Positions 1-9,539 of a DNA stretch of 64,000 nt are shown here, one piece after another. The notes under the pieces are model-generated. The model made no database searches and had not been told where the DNA came from. It worked only from the letters and a program-made list of their open reading frames with translations. The position numbers and the translations under genes were made by a program. Origin of the DNA: CAWCLK01 sp963796225 (GTDB lineage: Bacteria; Actinomycetota; Nitriliruptoria; Nitriliruptorales; Nitriliruptoraceae). How positions within the stretch are numbered: the first letter of the stretch is position 1; every line of letters starts with the position of its first letter. The DNA is taken from positions 55,765 to 119,764 of the forward strand of contig CAWCLK010000036.1 in NCBI GenBank assembly GCA_963796225.1, given 5' to 3'.

Positions 1-1
1 C

Positions 2-919
2 CAGCTGTCGCTCCAGGACCCGCTCACCGGGCTGGCCAACCGCCGGCTGCTGACCGACCGCCTCGGGCTCGCGCTGCGCAGCCAGCCGCGACGCGAGAAG
101 CCGGTGTCGCTGCTCATGCTCGACCTCGACGGGTTCAAGCCCGTCAACGACCTGCACGGCCACGCCATCGGCGACGAGCTGCTGGTCCGACTGGCCGCCC
201 GGCTGTCCGGGATCACCCGCCCCGGCGACACCCTCGCCCGCCTCGGCGGCGACGAGTTCGCCCTGGCCCTGCCGGACACCACGTCCGCCGAGGCCGAGCT
301 CGTGGCCCAGCGGATCGTGCGTGAGGTCGAGCGCCCCGTGAAGGTCGACCACATCACCCTGTCGGTCGGCGCCAGCGTGGGCGTGGCCACCTGCGAGCAT
401 GCCGGGGCGGTGGACCCCGAGGAGCTCCTGTCGCGGACCGACACCGCCATGTACGCCGCCAAGCGGGCGGGCCGCGGCCAGGCCACGACCTGGACCCCGG
501 GACTCGGCGACGACGAGCCGCTCGGCGACCTCCACGTCGTCTACGACCAGGCCCGCGCGTGGGCCGACTTCGTCCTCGACATCCGCGCCGAGGTGACCGT
601 CGCCCAGGCGACGGGTGCCCTGCCCCTGAGCAACCCCGCCCCCGACGGCGTGCGTCGCACCCTCGACGAGCTGCTGGCCGACATCGCCGCCCTGCCCACC
701 GACGTCGAGTCGGGCCTGCTGCCCCTGCCGCCCCGCAGCGAGCTCGAGGCACTGGTCTTCCACCAGAACATGGTGCAGGAGTGGACCGACGCGATGGTGG
801 AGGCCGGCGTGCTCGCCACCGCCCGCTCGACCGTCGCCCAGCGCTTCTGGCGCCAGCTGCGCGACCACGTCGCCCCGGACCGGGCCCCGAGCACGCCGAT
901 GGCGGTGACCCCCGCCTGA
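2..919 (+). CDS. GGDEF-domain diguanylate cyclase, 5'-truncated by window edge
   Basis: Diguanylate cyclase fragment that would make c-di-GMP from two GTP. The frame is open from the first base, so the N-terminus and any sensor domain lie outside the window. The visible 305 residues begin with DPLTGLANRR, the segment that opens GGDEF domains. The GGDEF motif is intact at about residues 82-86. RPGD sits five residues before it, the spacing of the product-binding I-site, so feedback inhibition is likely. From about residue 165 on there is a 140-residue tail in which I recognise no domain. The next gene starts 53 bases downstream on the same strand. Confidence 0.85.
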   Translation, partial: QLSLQDPLTGLANRRLLTDRLGLALRSQPRREKPVSLLMLDLDGFKPVNDLHGHAIGDELLVRLAARLSGITRPGDTLARLGGDEFALALPDTTSAEAELVAQRIVREVERPVKVDHITLSVGASVGVATCEHAGAVDPEELLSRTDTAMYAAKRAGRGQATTWTPGLGDDEPLGDLHVVYDQARAWADFVLDIRAEVTVAQATGALPLSNPAPDGVRRTLDELLADIAALPTDVESGLLPLPPRSELEALVFHQNMVQEWTDAMVEAGVLATARSTVAQRFWRQLRDHVAPDRAPSTPMAVTPA

Positions 920-972
920 CGGGCGGCCGTCGTCGTAGGCTTCCGTGGACGAGGACGTCCAGGAGGCTCGTG

Positions 973-1587
973 ATGGCCTACCCACGCCGGCTGCTCACTG
1001 ACGACGAGGAGATCATCCGGGAGTTCCACCCCCACTGGCGGGTGCTCCTGATGGCGATCCTGTGGGTCGTGGTGGGGCTGGCCGTCGTGATCGTGGGCAT
1101 CGTCGCGTGGGACGGCGTCGCCATGTGGGTGGCGGTCGGGGTGGGAACGGTCGCCGCACTGTCCTTCGCGGTCCCCCGGGTGATCGCGTGGCGGTTCCGC
1201 CTCTACGTGCTGACCACCGAGCGGATCGTCGTGCGCAGCGGCGTGCTCAGCCGCGGGGCCACCGAGATCCCGCTGGAGAGCATCAACCACGTGCTGTTCC
1301 ACCAGACCGTCGTGGAGCGACTGCTCGGCTACGGCGACGTGCTGATCGAGTCCGCGAGCACGCAGGGCCAGTCGCGGCTGACCGACATCCCCGACCCCGA
1401 GGCGTTCCAGTCCGAGGTCTACCGCGCTCGCGAGGCACGAGCCCTGGCCCTGCAGGGCACGGGAGCCGGGGGCACGCCCCGCGACCCCGTGGCCCAGCTC
1501 GAGTCACTCGCGGCGCTGCACCGCGACGGCGTCCTCACCGACGAGGAGTTCGCCGAGAAGAAGGCCCGGCTGCTCGGCCAGATCTGA
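973..1587 (+). CDS. Membrane protein with bacterial PH domain and SHOCT tail
   Basis: 204-residue membrane protein of unknown role. Two hydrophobic segments (about residues 23-44 and 48-66) are followed by a bacterial PH domain of the YdbS/DUF304 type (about 70-150, with the typical LTTERIVVRSGVLSR strand pair). A SHOCT motif ends the protein (about 175-204, LHRDGVLTDEEFAEKKARLL). The ATG at 973 is chosen because AGGAGG ends six bases before it; the frame is open further upstream but that region overlaps the preceding GGDEF gene. PH/SHOCT proteins of this kind are usually of unknown function, so no substrate is proposed. It ends seven bases before the convergent beta-propeller gene. Confidence 0.8.
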   Translation: MAYPRRLLTDDEEIIREFHPHWRVLLMAILWVVVGLAVVIVGIVAWDGVAMWVAVGVGTVAALSFAVPRVIAWRFRLYVLTTERIVVRSGVLSRGATEIPLESINHVLFHQTVVERLLGYGDVLIESASTQGQSRLTDIPDPEAFQSEVYRAREARALALQGTGAGGTPRDPVAQLESLAALHRDGVLTDEEFAEKKARLLGQI

Positions 1588-1594
1588 GGCTGGG

Positions 1595-3578
1595 TCACAG
1601 GGCCAGGCTGCCCGTCGTCTGCAACGTGGCCGGGTCGTGGATCGCGACCTCGCCCCGCGCCACGGTGACCAGGCGCCCGTCCACCACGAGCACCCGTCGC
1701 ACCGCGGCCGTCCAGGGGTCGACGCCCCGTCCCTCCGTGCTGGCGACCGTGCCGCGCATGCGGACCTGTCCGTCCTCGAGCTCGAGCACCGCCGCCGCGG
1801 CCTCGTGACCCTCGGGACGGTCCAGCGGTGGGCCCCGACCAGCGTTCGTACGGCAGCACGACCAGCCCGTCGTGGACGAGCACGGCGTGGTGGTCCCACT
1901 CGGCCTCGGTGCCCGCCCCGGGCAGCACCACCTGCGACAGCCGCGACGGGGCGGCCGGGTCGGACACGTCGAAGACGGACACCTGCATGCCGGTGACCTG
2001 CCCCTGTGCCGTGGCCTCCTGCCCGATGCCGAGCAGCCGCTCGCCGTCCAGCGGGTGCAGGTAGGCCGAGTAGCCCGTGATCTTCAGCTCGCCGGCGACC
2101 CGGGGCGCAGTCGGGTCCGACAGGTCGATCGTGTACAGCGGGTCGGTCTGGCGGAAGGTCACCACGTAGGCCCGGTCGCCGAGGAAGCGCACGGAGTGGA
2201 TCGTCTCGCCCCGCCCCAGTCCCCCCACGCTGCCCACGACGTCGAGCCGGTCGCCGGAGGGGCGCAGCACGGAGACCACCGACTCGCTGCTGCCGTCGAA
2301 GGGCTGTCCGGCGGTGGTCGCCACGCGCAGCAGGTCGTCGGCCAGCGACATGGAGAACTGGTTCAGCAGCATCCCGGGCACCTCGCCCGAGGCGCGGTGG
2401 GTCGTCCCCCGCGGTCCGAGGTCGAACAGGTGCAGCCGGGTGCTGCCCGTGGCCGGGGCGACCATCTCGACGGCCGGCGCGGGCGCGCCGGCGGCGGGCT
2501 GGTCGAACGCCGGCCAGACCGGTGTGGCGACCACGAGCTGGTCGGCGGTCGCCGTGACGGTCTGGGCGTCGGTCAGCAGGGCGGTGGTGGCCTCGGGCAG
2601 GGCGTCGTCGCCGTGGGTGTCCAGCGTCAGCAGCTCGAGCATCCCGCCGTCGTCGGTCCCGGTGGGCCGCACCACGTCCTCGCACGCCACGCTGCGTCCG
2701 GTGGTCACGGTGCCGCTCGCGTCGACGTGCCGCATCACCGGGAGCCAGTCCTCGGCCGAGGTCGGTGCGAGCGCCCGTTGCAGCTCGCGCGTGGCCGCGG
2801 CCTCGGTCGGCGCCCCCCAGACGGCCTCCATCGCGATGGCGGGCAGCGGCTGGGGGTGGTGGGCCACCACGAGGTGGGCGGTGCCGTCGATGCCGCGCCC
2901 CGCGACCAGCTCACCCTCGAGCTCGGTCCGCGCGACCTCGCGCGGCTGGTCACCCGCGACGTCGAGCAGCACGATCGTCGTGACGGCCGTGCCCATCGGC
3001 AGGTCCACCGGGCCGCGCGCCCCGTCGGAGCGCAGGCCGAGGTCGTTCCAGCCACGGGTCGCGACCAGCAGGCGGCCCTCGTGCAGCAGCAGCTCCCCGT
3101 CGGACCCGCCGGGCAGGCCGAGGTCGACCTCGGCCACGAGCCGCGGGACCTCACCGGCGACGTCGACGACACGCAGGCGTCCGTCGAACACGACGTACAA
3201 CCGGCGGCCGTCGGTCTCGACCAGGTCCGGTTCGTCGACGCCGGCGACCTGCACGTTGGTGTCGGAGGTGCCCTGCGTGGCGGAGGCCTGCGGGACCGGG
3301 GCGCGTGCGGCCTCGGCGCCGTCGGCCGCCATGTCGTCGACCGCCATGCCCCCGACGGCCATGCCCATCGACCCGCCCCAGGGGTGCCGCACCGCCTGTG
3401 CCTGCAGGTGCTCGACCAGCGTGTCGCAGGCGTCGAACGCCTCCAGCCCCGCGGCGGCCGCCTGCACCCCGACCGGGTCCGGGTCCGGGTCGGGCGTCCC
3501 GGGCAGGGCGTCGGGCAGCAGGCTCGCCGCGGCCAGGGCCACGATCGCCGTACCGGTCAGGGCCACGATGCCGCGCAT
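1595..3578 (-). CDS. Secreted beta-propeller domain protein (frameshifted)
   Basis: Exported protein of about 660 residues with an N-terminal signal sequence (MRGIVALTGTAIVALAAA) and repeated four-strand blades typical of the secreted C-terminal beta-propeller family (PF09826-like). Its cellular role is not known to me; such proteins are extracytoplasmic. The frame breaks near 1818: upstream it reads to PYERWSGPTAGPS, and removing one base from the CCC run restores EGHEAAAAVLELEDG and a normal end at 1595. Codon bias stays normal on both sides, so an indel error is more likely than decay. The ATG at 3578 is chosen because it opens the signal peptide, although the frame extends upstream. Confidence 0.75.
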
Positions 3579-3677
3579 GGGTGCGCTCCTCGTCCGGGTC
3601 TCGTCGGTGGGACGCCGTGACCCCTCCCGCGGTTGCACCCGATCCGTGGCACCCTGCGGGGCGCGAGGAGGACGCCC

Positions 3678-4191
3678 ATGCCGTTCGAGGAGACACCCCA
3701 CGCCCACGTGCGCCTGTTCGGGCGCGTCGTCGAGGGACACGGGGTGGCCAGCGGGCGCACACCCGGACCCCCGCTTCCCGGACGGCACGCTGGCGCTGCA
3801 GTGGCCCTACTTCGCCGCGGAGGACGACCTCGACCTCGACGGGCTGCACCGCGCCACCCTCAACGTGCTGACCACGCCGTGGCACGTCGACGTCGTGGCC
3901 CCGTGGTGGAGCCTGCGGGGACTGCGATGGCACCCGGACGTGCCTCCCGAGGACATCGCCCTGGTCCCCTGCCGGGCCGCCGTGGGCCAGGGACGCAGCG
4001 CCCGCGGCCTGCTGTACTGGCCCGATCCCGCGACCAAGCCCGAGCACCACCAACCCGCGGACGTGCTCGAGCTGCTCCTGCCGAAGATGACCGGGGTCCA
4101 CGCGGGCGCGGTCGTGCGACTGGACCTGCCCGCCTCGCAGGTGGACGTCACCCGCCGACCGGACGCCCCGGCGCCCGCCGAGGACGGCTGA
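3678..4191 (+). CDS. Hypothetical protein of about 170 residues (frameshifted)
   Basis: I do not recognise this protein. It starts at an ATG preceded by GAGGAGG (3665-3671) and reads MPFEETPHAHVRLFGRVVEG; near 3755 the frame must shift by one base to continue as AHPDPRFPDGTLALQWPYFA and on to the stop at 4191. The product is acidic, rich in Trp and Pro, with no membrane segment or signal peptide. It lies divergently from the beta-propeller gene (about 100 bases between starts) and just before a c-di-GMP enzyme, which gives no functional hint. The good ribosome site and strong codon bias make me fairly confident it is a real gene with a sequence error. Confidence 0.6.
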
Positions 4192-4262
4192 CCTGCGGCG
4201 GGGCGACTCAAGATCGCGGGTGCGGACGTCGATGTGAGGGAGGCACCGACGAAGAGCACGAG

Positions 4263-6503
4263 GTGACCCGAACCACCAACGCGGTCGGCCGGGCCCGGCG
4301 CCACGCCGCCGAGGCCCTGCTGCTGGTGTTCGTGGACGTGCTGCTCGTGGGACTCGGCGTCGCGCTCGGCCCCTGGTGGGTCCTGGCGGGGTGGGCCCTG
4401 GTCGGCTTCGCCGCCATCACGCTCGCCTTCGCGTACTGGCCGGAGGGGTCCAGCCGCGGGGCGTTGCACGCCCGGTCGGCCGCGCAGGCCGCCGGGATCG
4501 TCGCGATCACCTACCCGACGGGGTTCGGGGCCGCGCTGGTCAGCGCCCACCTCCTCGGGGTCGCCGACAGCGTCCGCCACAGCGGGGCCCGGGCCGTCCG
4601 CCCGGTGGTCCTGTGGGCCACGGCATGGACGCTGCTCGCCCAGGTCGGGATCGCCCTCGGCTGGGTGCCGTCGCTGCTCGACGCCACCTCGTCCCATGCC
4701 TTCGCCCTGCTCGGCCTGGGGGTCGTCGGGGTCGTCGGCGGCCGCATCGAGCGGGCCACGGCCGACAAGCAGGCGGCCGAGGAGGAGGCCCGGGCCGGCC
4801 ACGCCCGTTTCCAGACCCTGCTGGCCGCCTCCAACGACGTCATCCTCGTCATCAGCGACGGCGTCATCCGGTCGCAGGTGCCCGAGCGCAGCCCGCTGGG
4901 CCACCACGCCGACGACGTCGTGGGCCGTCGCTACGTCGACCTGTTGCACCCCGACGACGCCGACGAGGTGGTCGCCCAGGTCGTCGCCATGATGTCCGAG
5001 ACCGGCTCGACCGGGCTGATCGAGGCCCGCTTCGCCCACCCCGACGGCCACTGGGTGCCGATGGAGTTCAGCTGCCGCAACCACCTCGACGACCCCACGA
5101 TCCGTGGGTTCGTCGTGAACGCCCGCGACGTCACCGAGCGGCAGCTGCTGCAGGCACAGCTCGAGTACCGGGCCTTCCACGACGTGCTGACCGGGCTGGC
5201 CAACCGCGCCCTGCTGCGCGAGCGCCTCGAGCGGCTGTGGGCCGCCCGGACCCGCCAGCCCCGACCCTTCGCGCTGCTGTACCTCGACCTCGACGACTTC
5301 AAGGCCATCAACGACTCGCTCGGCCACGAGGTCGGCGACCAGGTGCTGGTCGAGGTCGCGCGTCGGCTCGGGGGCGTGCTGCGGCAGGTCGACACGGCCG
5401 CCCGGCTCGGCGGTGACGAGTTCGCCGTGCTGCTCGACGAGTGCGCGACGGCGGCCGACGCCGCCCGGGTCGCACGCCGAGCCCTGGAGGCGGTGCAGGC
5501 CCCCATGCACGTCGCCGGGCGTCGGCTGCGCCTCGGCGCCAGCATCGGCATCGTGTCCCACGAGGACGGCGACACGGCCGACGAGCTGCTCCGCAACGCC
5601 GACATCGCCATGTACATGGCCAAGCGCGGCGGCAAGGCGCGCTTCGAGGTGTTCGAGACCGCCATGCACGTCGCGGCGGTCCAGCGCCTGCAGATGGAGG
5701 TCGACCTCGCCCACGCCCTCGAGCGCGACGAGCTGCTGCTGCACTACCAGCCCGTCGTGACCCTCGACGACGGTGCCATCGTCGGCGTCGAGGCCCTCCT
5801 GCGCTGGCAGCACCCCGAGCGGGGACTCGTCGGCCCCGGGGAGTTCATCCCGCTGGCCGAGTCCACGGGGGCGATCCTGCCCATCGGCCGCTGGGTCCTG
5901 CACGAGGCATGCCGGCAGATCGCCGCGTGGCAGGCCGCCTACCCCTCGACCGCGCCCCTCGAGGTGGCCGTCAACGTCTCCATGGTGCAGCTGGCCCGGG
6001 GTGACGTGGTCGCCGACGTGACCGCCGCGTTGCGGGCGTCCGGACTCGACCCGAGGCACCTCACCCTCGAGCTCACCGAGTCCGCCCTCGCCGAACACGA
6101 GCTCGTGGACGGCGTCCTGTCCGAGCTGCGCGCGATCGGCGTGCGCATCGCCATCGACGACTTCGGGACCGGCTACTCGTCGCTGGCCTACCTGCAGCGC
6201 TTCCCGGTGGACGTCCTCAAGATCGATCGCTCCTTCGTGTGCGGGATGGTCGACGGCAGCCAGCACCCCGCCGTGGTGCAGGCCATCGTCGAGCTCGGCC
6301 ACACCCTCGAGCTGCAGACCGTGGCGGAGGGGATCGAGCGCGACAGCGAGCTCGCGCAGTTCCGCGCGCTGCACTGCCAGCGGGGCCAGGGCTTCCTGTT
6401 CGCCCGCCCCGCCGCGAGCTCCGAGGTCGAGGCACTGCTCGCCGACCGTGCGCCCACCGCGCCTCTCCGTCCACTTGGCAGGGCCACCCGGCCCGTCCGA
6501 TGA
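4263..6503 (+). CDS. Membrane-bound PAS-GGDEF-EAL c-di-GMP enzyme
   Basis: 746-residue bifunctional c-di-GMP enzyme. Residues about 15-160 form several membrane helices, followed by a short linker helix, a PAS domain (about 180-295), GGDEF (about 300-465) and EAL (about 475-735). The GGDEF motif is intact (residues about 383-387) with an RQVD I-site five residues before it. The EAL domain keeps EALLRW, NVS, ELTES, DDFGTGYSS, KIDRSF and the late TVAEGIE glutamate, so phosphodiesterase activity is also likely. The GTG at 4263 is a best guess without a strong ribosome site; the open frame upstream covers the previous gene. A hairpin 45 bases after the stop probably ends transcription. Confidence 0.85.
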   Translation: MTRTTNAVGRARRHAAEALLLVFVDVLLVGLGVALGPWWVLAGWALVGFAAITLAFAYWPEGSSRGALHARSAAQAAGIVAITYPTGFGAALVSAHLLGVADSVRHSGARAVRPVVLWATAWTLLAQVGIALGWVPSLLDATSSHAFALLGLGVVGVVGGRIERATADKQAAEEEARAGHARFQTLLAASNDVILVISDGVIRSQVPERSPLGHHADDVVGRRYVDLLHPDDADEVVAQVVAMMSETGSTGLIEARFAHPDGHWVPMEFSCRNHLDDPTIRGFVVNARDVTERQLLQAQLEYRAFHDVLTGLANRALLRERLERLWAARTRQPRPFALLYLDLDDFKAINDSLGHEVGDQVLVEVARRLGGVLRQVDTAARLGGDEFAVLLDECATAADAARVARRALEAVQAPMHVAGRRLRLGASIGIVSHEDGDTADELLRNADIAMYMAKRGGKARFEVFETAMHVAAVQRLQMEVDLAHALERDELLLHYQPVVTLDDGAIVGVEALLRWQHPERGLVGPGEFIPLAESTGAILPIGRWVLHEACRQIAAWQAAYPSTAPLEVAVNVSMVQLARGDVVADVTAALRASGLDPRHLTLELTESALAEHELVDGVLSELRAIGVRIAIDDFGTGYSSLAYLQRFPVDVLKIDRSFVCGMVDGSQHPAVVQAIVELGHTLELQTVAEGIERDSELAQFRALHCQRGQGFLFARPAASSEVEALLADRAPTAPLRPLGRATRPVR

Positions 6504-6547
6504 CCCCAGAAGACCGTGTCTCCCCCCTCCGCGGCGGGTGACGATGC

Positions 6548-6578
6548 GGTGTCGCCCCTTCGGGAGTCCGGCGACACC
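6548..6578 (+). terminator. Hairpin downstream of the PAS-GGDEF-EAL gene
   Basis: Perfect 9-bp inverted repeat: GGTGTCGCC at 6548-6556 pairs with GGCGACACC at 6570-6578, with a 13-base loop. It lies 45 bases after the stop at 6503 and before the next start at 6616. There is no U-tract, as is common in high-GC actinobacteria. Confidence 0.5.
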
Positions 6579-6615
6579 CCTCCCCGGTGGCGAATCGCGC
6601 CCCGGCTTCTGACAG

Positions 6616-7152
6616 GTGTTCATCGTGGTCGCTTCGCTGATGCGCGGCGCGGTGGTTGCAGGGGCTGCTGGCCTCGTCGCCGCCGTGCCCACCCTCCTCG
6701 GACTGTCCAGTCCGTGGCCCGTCCTGCTCGTCGCGGCCGTGGCCCTTGCCCGGCCGCTCCGTCCCGGCGCCATCGGCGCCGTCCTCGTGGGCGCCGGCGC
6801 CTGGTGGCTCGGCATCGCCCTGCGTGCCGGCCTGCTGCCCGACGCCACCTCGTCCCTGGTCATCGCCGCCATCGCCGCCGTCGCCATCTGCGTGGCCGTC
6901 GCCGCGGCCACCGGGGAACGACTGCCCCTCTGGGCCTCCCTCGTCGGGATCGCTGCCTTCGGTGGCATCTACGAGCCGACCTTCGCCGCCGACCCCACCC
7001 ACTTCCTGACCGACTCGGTCGTCGCACTCGGGGCCGTGGTCGTCGCCGTCGGCATCGGCACCCTGGCCGCCGTGCTGGCCGACCTGCTCGCGGCGACGCC
7101 GGCACCCCGGCTCGCCTCGACGCCCGCCGTGACCACCGGGGAGGTGCTGTGA
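6616..7152 (+). CDS. Small hydrophobic membrane protein, unknown function
   Basis: 178-residue, Ala/Val/Leu-rich membrane protein with about five predicted helices and no motif I recognise. I place the start at GTG 6616; ATG 6640 (MRGAVVAGAAG) is in frame and equally possible since neither has a clear ribosome site. The stop overlaps the start of the heptad-repeat surface protein by one base (TGATG), so the two are almost certainly co-transcribed and may act together at the cell envelope. Confidence 0.6.
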   Translation: MFIVVASLMRGAVVAGAAGLVAAVPTLLGLSSPWPVLLVAAVALARPLRPGAIGAVLVGAGAWWLGIALRAGLLPDATSSLVIAAIAAVAICVAVAAATGERLPLWASLVGIAAFGGIYEPTFAADPTHFLTDSVVALGAVVVAVGIGTLAAVLADLLAATPAPRLASTPAVTTGEVL

Positions 7153-9466
7153 TGCGCCGCCGCCACCTGCTCGTCCTGCCCGCGGCCGGCGCGCTGCTCG
7201 CCGCCGTTGCCGCGCCCCTGGCCATGGCACAGTCCACGGACGGGGCCCTGGTCCACCGCGAATCCATCCTCGCCGACGTCGACGCGACCGGCACGGTGGG
7301 CACGTCGCGCATCTTCACCCAGCTGACCGTGCCGGACGGCGTCGGGCGAGATCGTCCTCCCCGGCCAGTCCACCTCGGGGCTCCGCGGTCTGTCCGGCGC
7401 GGGTCCGACGGTCGACGGTGACACCCTGCGCTTCACCGGCAGCGGCACCATCCGCACCGTCGCGAACAGCACGGCCGACCTGCCCGTCTCCATCGAGATC
7501 CGCTACGCCGTGGACGGCGAGGAGGTCGCGCCCCGCGACGTCCTCGGCCACGACGGCGAGGTCGCCGTGACCTACGTGGTGCGCAACCTCACCGCCGTCC
7601 CGACCGAGCTCACCCTCGTCGACGGTGACGGCGCCACCTCGACCGAGACCGTCGACGTGGCCGTGCCGATGGTCGGGTCGCTGTCCATGACCCTTCCCGG
7701 CGCGTTCCGCGACGTCGTCGCCCCCGGCGCCGTCGTCGTCGGTGACGGCCGCGGCGGCACCGTCGTGAACTGGTCGCTGCTGCTGTTCTCGCCCCTCGGC
7801 TCGGAGACCCAGGAGGTCACCTGGACCGCGCAGGCGACCGACGCGGTCGTGCCCAGCGCCTCGCTGCAGGTGCTGCCGGTGACGCCGGACTCGTTCGGTT
7901 CGCTCGGCTCCACCGAGACCGCCTACGCCGGTGCCGTCGACTCGACCACCGAGCTGACCGGCGGCGCCCGTGAGATCGACACCAACCTGCGTCGCCTCGC
8001 CGAGGGCGCCGGCACGCTGCTCGCCGGCCTCACCCAGCTGCAGGACGGTGCGGACGCGCTCGCCACCGGGCTCGTCGACGCGGCCGACGGGGCGGGCGAC
8101 CTGTCCGACGGCATCGGTCAGGCACGCGTGGGCGCCAACGAGCTCACCACGGGCCTGGGCGACCTGTCCACGGGGGCCACACCGGCTCTCCGACGGCCTC
8201 GCCTCGGCCGGCGCCGGGGGCCAGCAGCTGGTCAGCGGGCTCGGGCAGCTCTCCACGGGCGCCAACGAGCTCGCCGCCGGCGCTGACGGCCTGGCTGCCG
8301 GCGCTGCCGCCCTCGACGCCCAGACCGGCGCGCTGGTGGCCGGCGCCGGCGAGGTCGCCTCGGGTGCCACCCTGGTCCTCCAGGGACTCCAGCTGCTCTC
8401 GGCGGAGCTCCGCGGGGCGGACGGCCTTCCTGCCGTGGTCGCCGGGGTGGACGCGCTGTCCGCCAGCATCAGCACGCAGCTCGTCCCGCTCGCCGACGGC
8501 CTGGTCGCTGGTCTGGCCGGATCACCGCTGCTCCCCACCGCGATGATGCTGCGGGGCGGCCTGAGCAACCCGGGAGCGCGTGGCCGCCAACCCGACGTGC
8601 GACCAGTCGATCAACCCGACCAACCCCTGCGGGATGGTCGAGGGGCTCGCTGTGCTCAAGGGCGGACTGCAGGCGAAGGCGGGCGAGCTCGCCGCCAGCC
8701 TGGGCGCCGTCGACGAGCCGGGCCAGACCCTGCTCTACGGGGCCCAGTCCCTGTCCGACGGGGCCAATCGGCTGGCCGCAGGCGCCCAGCAGCTCCGGAC
8801 CGAGGGCACGGCGCCACTGGCCGCCGGTGCCGGTCAGGTCGGTGCCGGGGCCGCACAGGTCGCCGCTGGCGTCGAGGCGGCCCGGACCGGCGGTGAGGAC
8901 CTGACCGACGGGCTCGGACGTCTTGCCGGCGGAGGCTCGGAGCTGGCGGACGGAGCGTCTCGCGCAGCGGCCGGCGGCGTGGAGCTGGGCAACGGCCTCG
9001 TGCAGCTCGACGAGGGCGGGGCGCAGCTCGCCGACGGGCTCGGCGCCGCCGTCGACGGGAGCCAGCAGCTCGCCGACGGGCTGACCTCGGCATCCGACGG
9101 AGGCCAGCAGGTCGCCGACGGGTCGCAGCAGCTCGTCGACGAGGGCACCTCGGTGCTGGCCGGCTCGGTCAGCGAGGCCACCGTCTCGTCGTCGCTGCAG
9201 CTCGAGCAGGTCCGTGCGGTCGCGGCCCGCGGGATCGCCGGGGACGGCCTGCCGTACCCGACGGCCGAGGGCGCGACGGCGACGGCCGTCTACCAGTTCG
9301 AGCTGGCAGGCGTCGGCTCCACCGAGGGGCCCGGCGCAGCCGGCCGGTTCGGCATCGGCGCGGTGGCCCTGGCCCTCGCGCTGGGCGTGGCACTGGCGAC
9401 CCGTCGCCGGGTCATCGCGCTCCACGACCGGAGGTCCCGACCATGCCGGAGCACGTCCGGGCCTGA
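7152..9466 (+). CDS. Secreted, membrane-anchored XXXLXXG heptad-repeat protein (multiple frameshifts)
   Basis: Exported protein of about 770 residues. A signal peptide (MRRRHLLVLPAAG to AMAQS) is followed by a beta-rich region (about residues 50-260). Two long blocks of X-X-X-Leu-X-X-Gly heptads follow, such as GANELAAGADGLAAGAAAL, as in YhgE/Pip-type proteins. They are separated by a short segment with two Cys (PTCDQSINPTNPCG), and the protein ends with a C-terminal membrane helix and basic tail. Frame breaks lie near 7345, 8185, 8575 and 9430. The end at 9466 assumes the last break, since the unshifted frame would run on through the terminator and the antisense of the next gene. The role is unknown, probably a long coiled surface or envelope-spanning structure. 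Confidence 0.65.
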
Positions 9467-9478
9467 CGCTCGCACCCA

Positions 9479-9527
9479 CCGCGGCCCCGGTCGCCCCGCC
9501 CTCGCAGGCAGGCGACCGGGGCCGCGG
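9479..9527. terminator. Bidirectional terminator with 17-bp perfect stem
   Basis: CCGCGGCCCCGGTCGCC at 9479-9495 is perfectly complementary to 9511-9527, with a 15-base loop. It sits exactly between the ends of two convergent genes (stops at 9466 and 9540) and so can end transcription from both sides. Confidence 0.8.
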
Positions 9528-9539
9528 CCGGTCGGACGA

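Noticed and set aside
3807..6968. Very long minus-strand open frame (over 1000 codons) opposite the PAS-GGDEF-EAL gene
   Set aside because: It mirrors a well-supported plus-strand gene; in very high-GC DNA the antisense frame rarely meets a stop. Its translation is His/Gly/Arg-rich without domain motifs.
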